Shown one piece after another: positions 46,876-57,464 of a stretch of 64,000 nucleotides of DNA; position 1 is the stretch's first letter, and each line of letters starts with the position of its first letter. The stretch spans positions 74,563,561 through 74,627,560 of the forward strand of contig NC_088775.1 in the NCBI RefSeq assembly GCF_954871325.1. The letters run 5' to 3'. The position numbers and the translations under genes were made by a program. This DNA is from Gordionus sp. m RMFG-2023. Taxonomy: Eukaryota > Nematomorpha > Gordioida > Chordodea > Parachordodidae. The notes beneath the pieces are model-generated. The model had not been told where the DNA came from, searched no databases, and saw only the letters and a program-made list of their open reading frames with translations.

Positions 46876-47430
46876 TCTGTGTTAAAAATGGAATATCATT
46901 ATCACTCATTATGTCTAAATATTTAAAATGATAATTTTATTCTTTTCTTTTATGAAAGATATTACCTTTTATTTAAAATTCATATCCAATTTTTATTCTT
47001 TTTATCCCACCTGCCCCACACACATTTAGGTCAAGTCCAACCCAAGTGAATACTATTTTTTGAGTCAAAATATATTTAAATACCCCATATCAAAATTCTT
47101 TGATTAAATATTACTGATTATCTGTAGCGTGATTAATTAACTCCCCTTATCACATACCTCTGAGTTAAGTAATAACTATGATAGATTAACTCCCCCTTTG
47201 ATAAATAATTAAGGAGGGAGTTGATTAGTAACAAAGATATTAATTACAATGTAAATTGATAGGGAGAGTTATATGATCATGCAGTTTTTTAATATTACTG
47301 AAATTCTTGTAAATTTAATTTTTGATATTAAATTTGATTTTCAAATTTAAATTTTGAATCGAATTTTAATTTTATTTATCTAATTTGTGAAATTAGACAT
47401 CCTATTCAAAAAGTAACTTGTTCACGTAAA
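46876..47430. other. AT-rich DNA before the integrase element
   Basis: TTAACTCCCC motifs recur near 47138 and 47185, and inverted as GGAGGGAGTTGATTA near 47213. No gene is seen. A terminal repeat of the following element could not be identified. Confidence 0.4.
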
Positions 47431-47846
47431 AAGTAAAATATATAAAAATATTAAATAGTGAATCTCGATGTTATCAATGATATTTATAATTACCTAAGAT
47501 GCAAAACCTACCCAAACTCCTATGTCGGCGATCATGGCTTAAAAAGAAACCTTAGAGTCAAATGTGCCAAGTTTTTCTTAGAGAATGACAAATTATACCA
47601 TCACCTACATAATGCTGAAGTTATCTCACTCTTTAGCCAGCAACAAAAACTTTTAGTCTCATTCCATGGAGGATGTGAGACAAATCTCATAGAAATGTCA
47701 TTATCAGGTCACTTTGGAATCAACAAGACATATGATAAACTAGTTGAAAGGTATATTTACACTATTTATAACATAATTTTATAAACTGGTTTAAGTATTA
47801 TTTCTAAATTTTTATGAATATTACTGATAAATTCCACAATTTATAA

Positions 47847-48362
47847 GCTAGGATACAGTACTCAATATAAAATTCTCTTTCAATTAATAGAATATTGTTT
47901 TAAAATATTGCTTAAATTTAGCCTGATAACACCCAAAAAGCTTGCAACACTTTTAAAATGTACTTTAACATAATCAGGTAGCAAATATTGCTCTTATAAG
48001 CTAGGATACAGTACTCAATATAAGATTCTCTTTCAATTAATAGAATATTGTTTTAAAATATTGCTTAAATTTAGCCTGATATCACCCAAAAAGCTTGCAA
48101 CACTTTTAAAATGTACTTTAACATAATCAAATAGTAAATATTGCTCTTATAAGCTAGGATACAGTACTCAATATAAAATTCTCTTTCAATTAATAGAATA
48201 TTCTTTTAAAATTTTGCTTATATTTAGCCTGATATCACCCAAAAAGCTTGCAACACTATTAAAATTTACTTTAACATAATCAGGTAGTAAATATTGCTCA
48301 GTTTTAACCTGATATGACCCAAAAAGCTTGCACCACTTTTAGAAAGAATATATAACTTTAAA
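47847..48362. repeat. Tandem repeat of about 155 bp, 3.5 copies
   Basis: AAGCTAGGATACAGTACTCA recurs at about 47847, 47999 and 48151, followed each time by GATATCACCCAAAAAGCTTG-like text. The array lies in a non-coding gap between two integrase segments. Confidence 0.9.
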
Positions 48363-50275
48363 AACTTATACATCAAGCAGTACCAATATAGTCAGCTCTT
48401 TCAATTGATAGGGAAAATTTTTTAAATTTAATCTTTAACAAATTTCTTTTAACATGCTTAAAACTTTAAATAACAATATAGCATTTCAATTATGTCTTTT
48501 AGATATTGGTGGCAAGAAATGCGGCAAGATGTCATTGACTTTGTAAAATCATGCGACCTATATCAAAGATACAATTCCCGATTTGACAAAACAAGTTTGG
48601 AAATGCAGTCTATTCCTATTCCATCTAAGGTATGGACACAAATAGGGGTAGACCTATGTTCATTGCCAGAGAGCACTGATGGGTTCAAATATATTGCTGT
48701 TGCTGTTGATTATTTTTCAAAATATATTGAAGCACAGCCTATAAAGGATAAGACAGCCCATTCAGTGACCCTCTTTTTATACTCACTGTTATGCAGGCAT
48801 TTTTATAATATAATGATATTTATCATATTTATAGGTCCAAATTAATGATCAGGGGTGCGAGTTTGTAAACCAAGTGAGCAATGAATATCACAAACTCGCG
48901 GGAACCCAGCAGAGAGTGACAAGTGCCTACCATCCTCAGGCTAATGGCATGGTAGAGCGAGCCAATCTCTTCAAAATTCCCTTTTGAAGTGCACAAAAGG
49001 CAATCAGAAAGATTGGCCTGGAGTTCTCCCTGGTATTGTATTTGCCTACAATACATCAAGGCATGAATCCTCAAAATTTACGCCATGTGAGATGATGTAT
49101 GGCAGGAAAGCTTTACTGCCCTGTGAGGTATGATATATATATATATCATTATTTGTATAAAATTATTATACATAATAAATATTTATTTTTATTATTTAAG
49201 GATGATAGAGAACCAGAACAGATCTTGACGATCTTTCTGATACAGATTATGACTGCAATTTCCAAAGAAGGGCAGACAATATGAAAGGCATATTCAAGAC
49301 TGCAACAAAAAATATTATAAAGGCTCAGCTTAAGCAGCAACGAGATTATAAAACTCGTAATGCTGTAAAGAATGCACTTAATCACATAAATGATAAAGTG
49401 CTTGTGTGGAATAATCGTCGGGCTGACAGGAAAGGAGGGAAAATGTTGCAGCCTTGGGTAGGTCCTTATACAATTGTTAGAATTGTTAATAGTAAATTTA
49501 TTAATTTTTAACAAAATATTTATACATATTTAGGCAATATAGAATTATCCTCTTCAAATGGAAAAATTTTAAATATTAAGGCTAATATAAGTAATTTAAA
49601 GCACTATATAGAGGGTAACAAAGGTATTATTTTTTAAATATATGAATATAACTTTTTTTTAATGGTAAAGATACAGTCAAAAAAATTGCGCATTATGAAA
49701 CTATAGAGGGTGTTCAAGATCAAGGTAATATCAATTTATTCATAAAATAATATTAAACAAATAATTAAGTTTGTAGGCTTCTTAAAACTATAGTTGGAGA
49801 AGGAGAAGGTAAACAAATGCATTTGGGAAAAAGGAAAATATATTTTTAATTATTATATTTTCATTAGAAGAAGCACTATTTGAAGAAATGTCCTGTGGAA
49901 TAAAAGTTTCAGGAGAAAGTTTTATTTTTTAAAAATTGGAAAAATTTTATTTTTGATAAATCTAAAATTCTAGGGTTGGAATTTAGAAAGGTGGATACTA
50001 AAATAAAACGTGTCAAGAGAAAGGGTAAAATATATAAAATTATTTAGTATATTTTTTTGGATACAGATACTTTTGGTGAAAAACCAATAATAGCTATTAA
50101 AAGTATAGTGAGAGAGGAAGGATATATAGGTGTACAAGATCAGGGTAGTAATATTTTTTAAAAATATGTTATTATTTAAATCAAATTTAGATGACCAAAT
50201 TATTTTGGAAGCAATAATACCAAAGAAAATTGGTGAACTTTGCCCACAACAAGGAACTGGAAGGTATATCACTCT

Positions 50276-50678
50276 CAGTGGCGTAGCTAGGAATTTTCCT
50301 TAGAGGGGGTCCATACATATAAAAGCTGGGGGCTTCGCCCCCCAGACCCCCTTTAACGGGCCTTCGGTCCTTTTGCCCGGCCTTCGGCCGTGTTTATCTT
50401 ACAAATCATAATCATATCTTCGATAATATATAATAAATATATTTTTTAAATGCATCAATAATATGTTATTATAATTTAGTAGATTATTCTCAATGACTTT
50501 ATAATAATACTATTCAGAATAATTTCAATAGTAATATAATATCCTTCCACAAACATCCAAACCAGAAAAATATAATTCATATAAAATCACTTTTAGGTCT
50601 TTTGAACATATAATCTAAAAAAAAATTTGCTCTGGGAGGGGTCCAAACCCGAAAACCACCCCCGTAGCTACGCCACTG
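50276..50678. mobile_element. hAT-type MITE with perfect 8-bp target duplication
   Basis: The ends are CAGTGGCGTAGCTAGGAATT and, reversed, CAGTGGCGTAGCTACGGGGG. The flanks are an exact 8-bp duplication ATCACTCT (50268-50275 and 50679-50686). The interior has GC-rich GGCCTTCGG repeats and no coding capacity. Confidence 0.96.
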
Positions 50679-51110
50679 ATCACTCTAAACGTTCAATTTC
50701 AAAGTAATTGGACGTTATCCCAAGATAAAATGTGATATATTAAAAGAGATTTTCACAACCGATCATATTGTGGGTGATGGGAACTGTTTTTTAGGTTAGT
50801 ATCTATATATAATATTTAATTATCTATCATGTTTATAGGTGTATAAGTCAAGAGATATCAAATAGCCAGGAAAATTATAATTACCTTAGGGAGGAATGCA
50901 TTTTTTTTATGAGGAGCGAAGATTTCAAATTGGAAATGGGAAATTTTTTAGGATATCCAGTAGAGGAATACCTAGTTAACAGAAATGTTATGGGAAACGG
51001 TGTCTGGGCAACAGATGTAGTAATATTATCTATGGCCACATTGTTACAGACAAATATATTATCTATGCCTAATATAAGTGGGCTTATTATTCGCCTATGA
51101 AATTTTTTAT

Positions 51111-51527
51111 TAATATTAAATCATTTAAAAAAAATATTTATCTATGCAATGTAAATAACAATAATTTTGTTAGAATTATATCAATGTGATTATCTATTCT
51201 AATATTTTTATTCCATTATATTTATTGCAATTTAGTTGAAAGATGATAATCGGTAAGTATCTTTTTGTTAAATGTTATTGTGCTCTATATTTTTATTAAT
51301 AATTATTTTTATAAAAAACAATAGTTTGGCATCCTTTTTATAAGTTAAAATCTATTCAATTGCAAATTCAAATTATATTTATTGCATTTTATATTTTTTT
51401 TAATACTTCATCTTTTTCTTAAATGTTATTCAATTGCGAATTTATACAATATATTTATTGCATTTTATATTTTTTTTAATACTTCATCTTTTTCTTAAAT
51501 GTTATTCAATTGCGAATTTATACAATA
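51111..51527. repeat. AT-rich DNA with a tandem duplication of about 78 bp
   Basis: The segment with AATACTTCATCTTTTTCTTA and GTTATTCAATTGCGAATTTA is repeated (about 51400-51525). A third, looser copy precedes it near 51350. The Helitron end lies immediately after. Confidence 0.8.
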
Positions 51528-51537
51528 CTAGCTAATA

Positions 51538-51557
51538 ACCCGTCAAGAATGACGGGG
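51538..51557 (-). other. Helitron 3' terminal hairpin
   Basis: CCCGTC (51539-51544) and GACGGG (51551-51556) form a 6-bp GC-rich stem with a 6-base loop, seven bases from the CTAG end at 51528-51531. This is the expected transposition terminator of Helitrons. Confidence 0.88.
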
Positions 51558-52017
51558 AATTAGAGTTATCTCATTTGAAAGGATTATGGATATTAATGGT
51601 GCCAGGTACTAAGTTAAAAGAAAATTTTATCCAATAATTAAGATTTATTACATGTAAACTTGACACCACAAATACCAGTATTATCCCAGAGCTCCTGTTA
51701 GTCAGCATTTCTGTTCACTCCCCACCGCGTGAAGGTAGGAGATGGATTTTAGGAGAGCAAAGAAATGAAAAAAAGAAGGAAGAAATAGAAAAAAAGAGAC
51801 AAAGATATGAATTATAAGAAAATATATAAAAATAATTGTATATACCTCAAGACTTCACGATTATTGGGTTCCAACACATATGCATTTGTAACCAGATAAA
51901 AAATATAATATAGTAAATTTTATAATATCAAAAATTTTACTAAAAATGAGATTAAAGATATTTCAAAATGAGAGGGATGTTAGATTTTTAAGCATTCGTC
52001 TGGAATATCGATGGTTT

Positions 52018-52890
52018 TGCTCGATGTGGGTCGTTTTTTTTTAATTTCCATGGTTGTAGTGCTTGCCCTAAAATTTTGTTGATTGTAGTTTGCTGTAAAT
52101 ATATTGGGTAAATTGAAAGTATAAAATAGAATTTACTGATAATGGTATCGGATCTTTGATGATTTTGCTCAATACGATTCTTTTTTTTAATTTCCATGGT
52201 TGTAGCGCTTGCCTTAAAATTTTGTTGATTGTAGTTTGCTGTAAATATATTGTGTAAATTGAAAGTATAAAATAGAATTTACTGATAATCGTATCGGATC
52301 TTTGATGATTTTTCTCAATACGATTCTTTTTTTTAATTTCCATGATTGTAGCGCTTGCCCTAAAATTTTGTTGATTGTAGTTTGCTGTAAATATATTGTG
52401 TAAATTGAAAGTATAAAATAGAATTTACTGATAATCGTATCGGATCTTTGATGATTTTTCTCAATACGATTCTTTTTTTTAATTTCCATGATTGTAGCGC
52501 TTGCCCTAAAATTTTGTTGATTGTAGTTTGCTGTAAATATATTGTGTAAATTGAAAGTATAAAATAGAATTTACTGATAATGGTATCGGATCTTTGATGA
52601 TTTTGCTCAATACGATTCTTTTTTTTAATTTCCATGGTTGTAGCGCTTGCTGTTGATTGTAGTTTGCTGTAAATATATTGTGTAAATTGAAAGTATAAAA
52701 TATAATTTACTGATAATGGTATCGGATCTTTGATGATTTTGCTCAATACGATTCTTTTTTTTAATTTCCATGGTTGTAGCGCTTGCCTTAAAATTTGTTG
52801 ATTGTAGTTTGCTGTAAATATATTGTGTAAATTGAAAGTATAAAATAGAATTTACTGATTATGGTATCGGATATTTGATGGTATTGCTCA
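52018..52890. repeat. 146-bp tandem repeat array inside the Helitron, about six copies
   Basis: TTTTTTAATTTCCATGGTTG followed by TAGCGCTTGCC and TTGATTGTAGTTTGCTGTAA recurs every 146 bp (near 52053, 52199, 52345, 52491, then two shortened copies near 52637 and 52765). The minus-strand reading frames over it are repeat artefacts. Such arrays are common near Helitron 3' ends. Confidence 0.95.
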
Positions 52891-52908
52891 ATGTGGTATC
52901 GTTATTAA

Positions 52909-54492
52909 TTTGTAGCGACAGAATTTAATATGTCCTGATATACGACATTAAGAGTAAATACTCTATTATCATTCAAAAGTGTGCCCTGGTATTTTGTAGG
53001 TAATATTTTTATTTTCATATTTTTTTTAAATCTGCAACGTGTTAGAGCGACATAAAGCTGACCATGGGAAAACACCGACATTGTCGAATGTTTGACCTTG
53101 ACTTTTGTTTATAATGATAACAAAAGCAGGAATTATAGGAAATTGGCGTCTTTTTAATATGAAAGGCAACCGGGAATCACTCGGGGAAAGATCAATTCGA
53201 GGAATAAAAACGCGATGGCCATTATGCGTTCCTGATAATATTTTAGAATCTATGAAATTATCATGTAAATTTTTGATAAGAAGTCGTGTACCATTGCATA
53301 AGCCTCTGCTGGGATTCATGTTACGAAGAAGCATTATTATTGTCCCAACTTTAAGATTTAAAATATGAGGAGACATTCCTGATGGGGTTTGAGAATGAAG
53401 AAATTCAATGGGGAAATTAAGTAAATCCTCAGGATTATCTGTTTGTATAGAATCAGCGCTAAAATATATCTTAGAATTTCCTGGTAGTTTTTGAATAATT
53501 TCGTTATTTAAATTTAGGGCTATGTTATTTTTAGTGGTTAATATAATTTTTTTTGAAAATAGATTAATATCAGATATTTGTATGGAGTCTCCATATATTG
53601 ATTTGATTAATAAATTTTCTAATAATGAATTTGGGATTTCAATCGAATCTGGAGGGAGTAAAGGATTGGAAACATTTGATAAAGATTCTCCAACATTCAA
53701 AAGCCAGGAATTATACTCAACATCTTCAGAAGATAACCGCATATTTTCATTCAGGTGGATAACTTTAAAATAAACCCATAAATCAGAAGACTTAAGACAT
53801 GATTCAATAATATATGCTTTTGAACTGTTTGGAATGACAGGTAAAGTTTGCCTAAAATCGCCGCCCAATAATATAACTTTACCACCGAATGGGAACTGTA
53901 TTTGCATTATATCTTTAAGTAATCTATCGATAGAGCGTAAAGCGTATTTAGTCATCATTGTGGCTTCGTCGATAATAATTAATATGGACCTTTTAATAAC
54001 AGTAGCATCAGGGGAATGAAGACTCATGCGAGATACAGAGTTATCAACAATCGGAATAGGTAATTTAAATCCACTATGTATTGTTCTACCCCCTTTTAAA
54101 AGAATAGCGGCAATGCCTGTTGTTGCAAACGGTAAAACTATTTGGTTGCGTCCTCTAATGTAGCACATTAGGGTATTATACAAAAAAGTTTTTCCCGATC
54201 CACCTGGACCATCAATATAAAAACAACGCTGAGGAAAATCATTATTTTCGATAGATTGAACGATTAAATCAAAGGCTGATTTTTGTAAAAAATTTAATTT
54301 AGTAATTAGTTTCAATGCCTCAGCTGCCTCAAGATCATTATTATAAAAATCATCCTGAGCTATTAAAGTAGGAACAGGCAAATTGAAATTACTACAACGA
54401 AAACCATGGTCGTGCAATACTTTTTCTATATCTGATAAGGCCATATTAATTGCAATAGAATCTGTATGGGTATGTGCGAAATCTTCTATCAT
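52909..54492 (-). pseudogene. Helitron PIF1-like helicase
   Basis: This is a superfamily 1B DNA helicase used for rolling-circle-type transposition. The main frame (54492-53026) has Walker A GPGGSGKT (residues 95-102), Walker B IIIDEA (172-177), motif III-like LLGGDFRQTLPV (208-219), and motif V INKSQGQTF near the end. One frameshift near 53075 then throws the last motif into another frame, where FSHGQLYVALTRCR continues to a stop near 52909. An in-frame TAA at 54499-54501 separates this from the upstream part, so the protein is interrupted twice. Confidence 0.92.
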
Positions 54493-54498
54493 ATATTT

Positions 54499-55467
54499 TT
54501 AAAATTTTTCCCAGAGGTTATTTGGATTTTCTGGCTGACAAAAAATACAAATAAAGGCAAAAGATTGACGCAACTGTATGGGCATTAAAAATGTTGACGC
54601 TTCTTCCATAAATACTTCCCATTCCTTGTCATCAACCAATAAATTTCTTTTAAAAGCCGCCTCTTTAAAAGTATTATATAAAACTCCATTTACAGTTCTC
54701 AAATATTCAAAACTTGTGGCGCCAACAACATGAAGTAATAGTAAACGTAGGAAAAATCTCTCGCCGGATTTAGGATCAACAGTATACATCCTTGAAATTA
54801 TATTGTTTTGTCTTTGCCTTGGTTTCCACTTATTAGCGCTGAAAGTATAATGATATGGTATAGTGACATATAAATATTGACGGGCATTAACATCATTTTT
54901 ATTTAATTCAAACCAGGCAGTTAATGTAGTATTTCTGCTGGCAGATTTCTCTAATGCCTGACGTTCTTGTCCTTCTATAAAATATACCGGTTGATGAAAT
55001 GGCAAGTGTATTGCTAATCGATTTATACCGTGAGATCGATCATGCATACGATTTTCTAATAATCTCCACATGGCTTCACATGCACTTACATATCGGGCAT
55101 TTATATGCATTCTAATTTCATCATGAGATTGAAGCGAATTAGTTTTAAGATCTATATTAGCGCAGTCGTATCCTTTGTAAACGTACTTAAAAATATATAT
55201 GACGGATTTTATTGATGTACATATTTCAACATTTATGTGTGCATTAAATTTTAATAATAGATATTTGTTATAAGGGATTACGTATCGATTATCAACTGGC
55301 TTACCTCCGACATGAATAAAACCCTTATCTCTACGTTGATAAAATGGATATCCATTCACATTGTGTTGAGATTCTTTTTGAAAATCTTTCGGAAATTTTT
55401 TTGTACACGAACCATTTTCCATGCATGGTGAGTGAGGATTCAAAATACCACATGGTCCATGTATCAT
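54499..55467 (-). pseudogene. Helitron Rep-helicase protein, middle part
   Basis: It begins MIHGPCGILNPHSPCM and KKFPKDFQKE, the conserved stretch just after the Rep domain, and continues through IKSVIYIFKYVYKGYD and NRLAIHLPFHQPVYF to LWEKF and an in-frame stop. Beyond that stop the same frame continues as KYMIEDF into the helicase. The N-terminal Helitron-like and HUH motifs are lost at 55471. Confidence 0.9.
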
Positions 55468-55470
55468 AAA

Positions 55471-56960
55471 CAGGGTTGCCAGGTCAAAATTTTCAAATTG
55501 TGGGAGAAATTAGGTATTTTGTGGGAGAAATATAAAAATTGTGGGAGAAATTGCTAAAAAAATTTTTTTGGATTTAGAATTGACTTAGTTATCCACTTAT
55601 TATTTTTTATAAATATAAAATCTAATCTATTTTCCAAAATAAAATAGGTAATTATTTTTCAAAATAAAATAGCTAACTTTTTTTAAAATAAAATAGTTAA
55701 CTTTTTTTCAAAATAAAATAGCCAACTATTTTTCAAAATAAAATAGCCAACTATTTTTCAAAATAAAATAGCCAACTATTTTTCAAAATAAAATATCCAA
55801 CTCTTTTTCAAAATAAAATAGCCTAACTATTTTTCAAAATAAAATATCCAACTCTTTTTCAAAATAAAATAGTTAACTATTTTCCAAAATAAAATACCCA
55901 ACTATTTTTCAAAATAGGTAATTACTCTACGACACAAAATTTCTTAGAGTACTATCTTTATTATTAAAAAAACATTGATTTATTATAATATATTAATTTT
56001 GTTTAAAAATAATAACCAACGATCTTTTTTAAATACAAAAGAATGTAAACAAGATAAAATTTTATAAAAAATTGTAATTTTACAATGTAAAAAAATAAAT
56101 GGGGGAAGGGAATATGATATTTTGAGGTATCAAAAATCTTCAAAGCATAAATCAGTACAGGGCATTCTATCAACATCTATTTCAAAACAAAAATATTCTT
56201 CAAAAATAAGAAATAATATAGATGCAACTACAGTTGCGGAAATGGTAAATACCTATCATGCAGTACAACATTCAGAGAGTTACTCAACATCTCAATGTTG
56301 GTAGAATCTTTCCCCATAATATTTAACGACTAATATAAATGAATAGAATACTTTGTAGAACACAAAATGAGCAAGGCTATCAACAATGTTTTAGGATATA
56401 AATCCAGAAGGTCAATTCTTGACGATTTGAAAGATGTGCAAACATATGCAATTCTAACAGATGCATCTAATAAGGAGATATCAAAACATTTCCCTTGATC
56501 CTCCCCTATTTCAACAAAATTAATGTCATTTTAATAAAACTATTAAAAAAAATTTCTCCAGATATGAAATATCCAAAGACATAGCTAACCATATATAATG
56601 GTACAATGAATTGCATGGTAGCTTTCTGATCTGATAATTCCTCAGTGAATTTGGCAAAAACCAGAGTGTATTCAGAATTGAGCCAGCATAATGTTGGTTG
56701 ACAGGTTCCTCCTAATACGCGCCATCGTAGAATTTTAAAATACAAACCTTTAAAAAATAAATAGATTATAAAAGCTGTCCTATTTGAAAATAATTTTCAA
56801 AAATAAATGGCAGAAGTATATTTAGGAATTTTACATATAGGAAATCTACTATATGCTGTTAATATGCAGTTGCAATCAGAAGAATATAATTTAATAAAGG
56901 CTCACTAAATTATGCTGCAGAAATACCAAAGTAAGAATATTACTATTATAGGATAATTAT
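55471..56960 (+). mobile_element. hAT-like element that truncates the Helitron, decayed
   Basis: It starts CAGGGTTGCCAGGTC, a hAT-style tip, followed by three GTGGGAGAAAT repeats and a 26-bp minisatellite. Transposase pieces on + read TVAEMVNTYHAVQHSESYS (56240-56300) and, in another frame, DVQTYAILTDASNKEISKHF (56430-56490). They match the AxxxxAYHTVxHxxSxxSxDC and FSISTDASNxxxxKLFP motifs of a hAT-related family. The right terminus and the matching target duplication (left flank ATCATAAA) were not found, so the right boundary is approximate. Confidence 0.65.
55620..55920. repeat. 26-bp minisatellite, about 11 copies
   Basis: AAAATAAAATAGCCAACTAT followed by TTTTCA is repeated with small changes (GTTAAC, TATCCAAC, GCCTAAC variants). 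It lies near the left end of the hAT-like element. Confidence 0.93.
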
Positions 56961-57034
56961 TAATAAGATTTAATATGATGTCATTAGTGTTGTTAATCGG
57001 CTTAGCCGAGTCGGCTCGAACAGAGCTCACCCAA

Positions 57035-57275
57035 ATTTTGGGTCGTTTTTTTCGACTCCAACTCAAAGTTTTGGTCGTTTTTTACGACTTCGACCCGAGT
57101 TCAAGCCGAAAAAAACGACTTCGACCCAAAATATGGGTCGTTTTTTACGACTCCGACTCAAAATTTGGGTTGTATTTTTCGACTCCAACTCAAAGTTTGG
57201 GTCGTTTTTCTGACTCAGACTCAAACATCGGGTCGTTTTATTCAATCCGACCCAAAATATGGATCGTTTTTTTTA
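57035..57275. repeat. GGTCGTTTTT minisatellite in the left arm tip
   Basis: About seven units of roughly 35 bp read like GGTCGTTTTTTACGACTCCG and ACCCAAAATTTG. The same array appears in reverse at 63790-64000. Confidence 0.85.
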
Positions 57276-57464
57276 AAGACGCCTTAAAGTTAGGGTTGCT
57301 TTTTTTCACCTAACCAAATATCTAGATCATTTTTTTCGACCAAAAGTCAAATAACATTTAGTAGATATTAATATTATAGGCGGGAAAGTTTCTTAAAGCT
57401 TCTTTAAATTATAACGCTCTGATTTAACTATTCCATCATAGTTATTTTTTAAAATTTTTAAGTA

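Larger units (their letters stand above)
47430..51110 (+). mobile_element. Ginger-type integrase element carrying an OTU protease domain, fossil
   Basis: Integrase parts follow in order on the + strand: a zinc-binding H2C2-type segment (GHFGINKTYDKL, near 47710), an RNase H-like core (WTQIGVDLCSLPES near 48640, VDYFSKYIEAQ near 48710, TSAYHPQANGMVERAN near 48920), and a GPY/F-type tail (LQPWVGPYTIVRIV near 49450). An OTU cysteine-protease domain follows (HIVGDGNCF near 50770, GVWATDVVIL near 51000). Integrase plus GPY/F plus OTU without reverse transcriptase or gag suggests the Ginger superfamily of cut-and-paste DNA transposons, whose integrase is kin to that of Gypsy. Gaps between the parts look like introns, as known in Ginger. 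The copy is broken, with a handful of breaks plus a MITE insertion. Neither terminal repeat was found. Confidence 0.65.
51528..55470 (-). mobile_element. Helitron, 5'-truncated, with intact 3' terminus
   Basis: On the minus strand the element ends CCCGTCATTCTTGACGGG, then TTATTAG, then CTAG followed by T, which is the hairpin plus CTRR terminus of Helitrons. The coding region holds the part between Rep and helicase and a PIF1-type helicase. The Rep (HUH endonuclease) end is missing because another element starts at 55471. An internal 146-bp tandem array lies between helicase and terminus. Damage in the remaining coding part looks light: one in-frame stop and one frameshift, so the copy is fairly young. 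Confidence 0.9.

Noticed and set aside
47430-51110. Polinton or retrovirus copy
   Set aside because: There is an integrase and a cysteine protease, but no capsid, DNA polymerase, reverse transcriptase or LTR signs; the GPY/F tail and OTU domain fit Ginger better.
51988-52746. Four overlapping minus-strand frames with EIKKKNRIE repeats
   Set aside because: They read through the 146-bp Helitron tandem array and repeat the same residues; no protein family fits.
53105-54019. Plus-strand frames within the Helitron helicase
   Set aside because: They are shadows on the opposite strand of the helicase frame.
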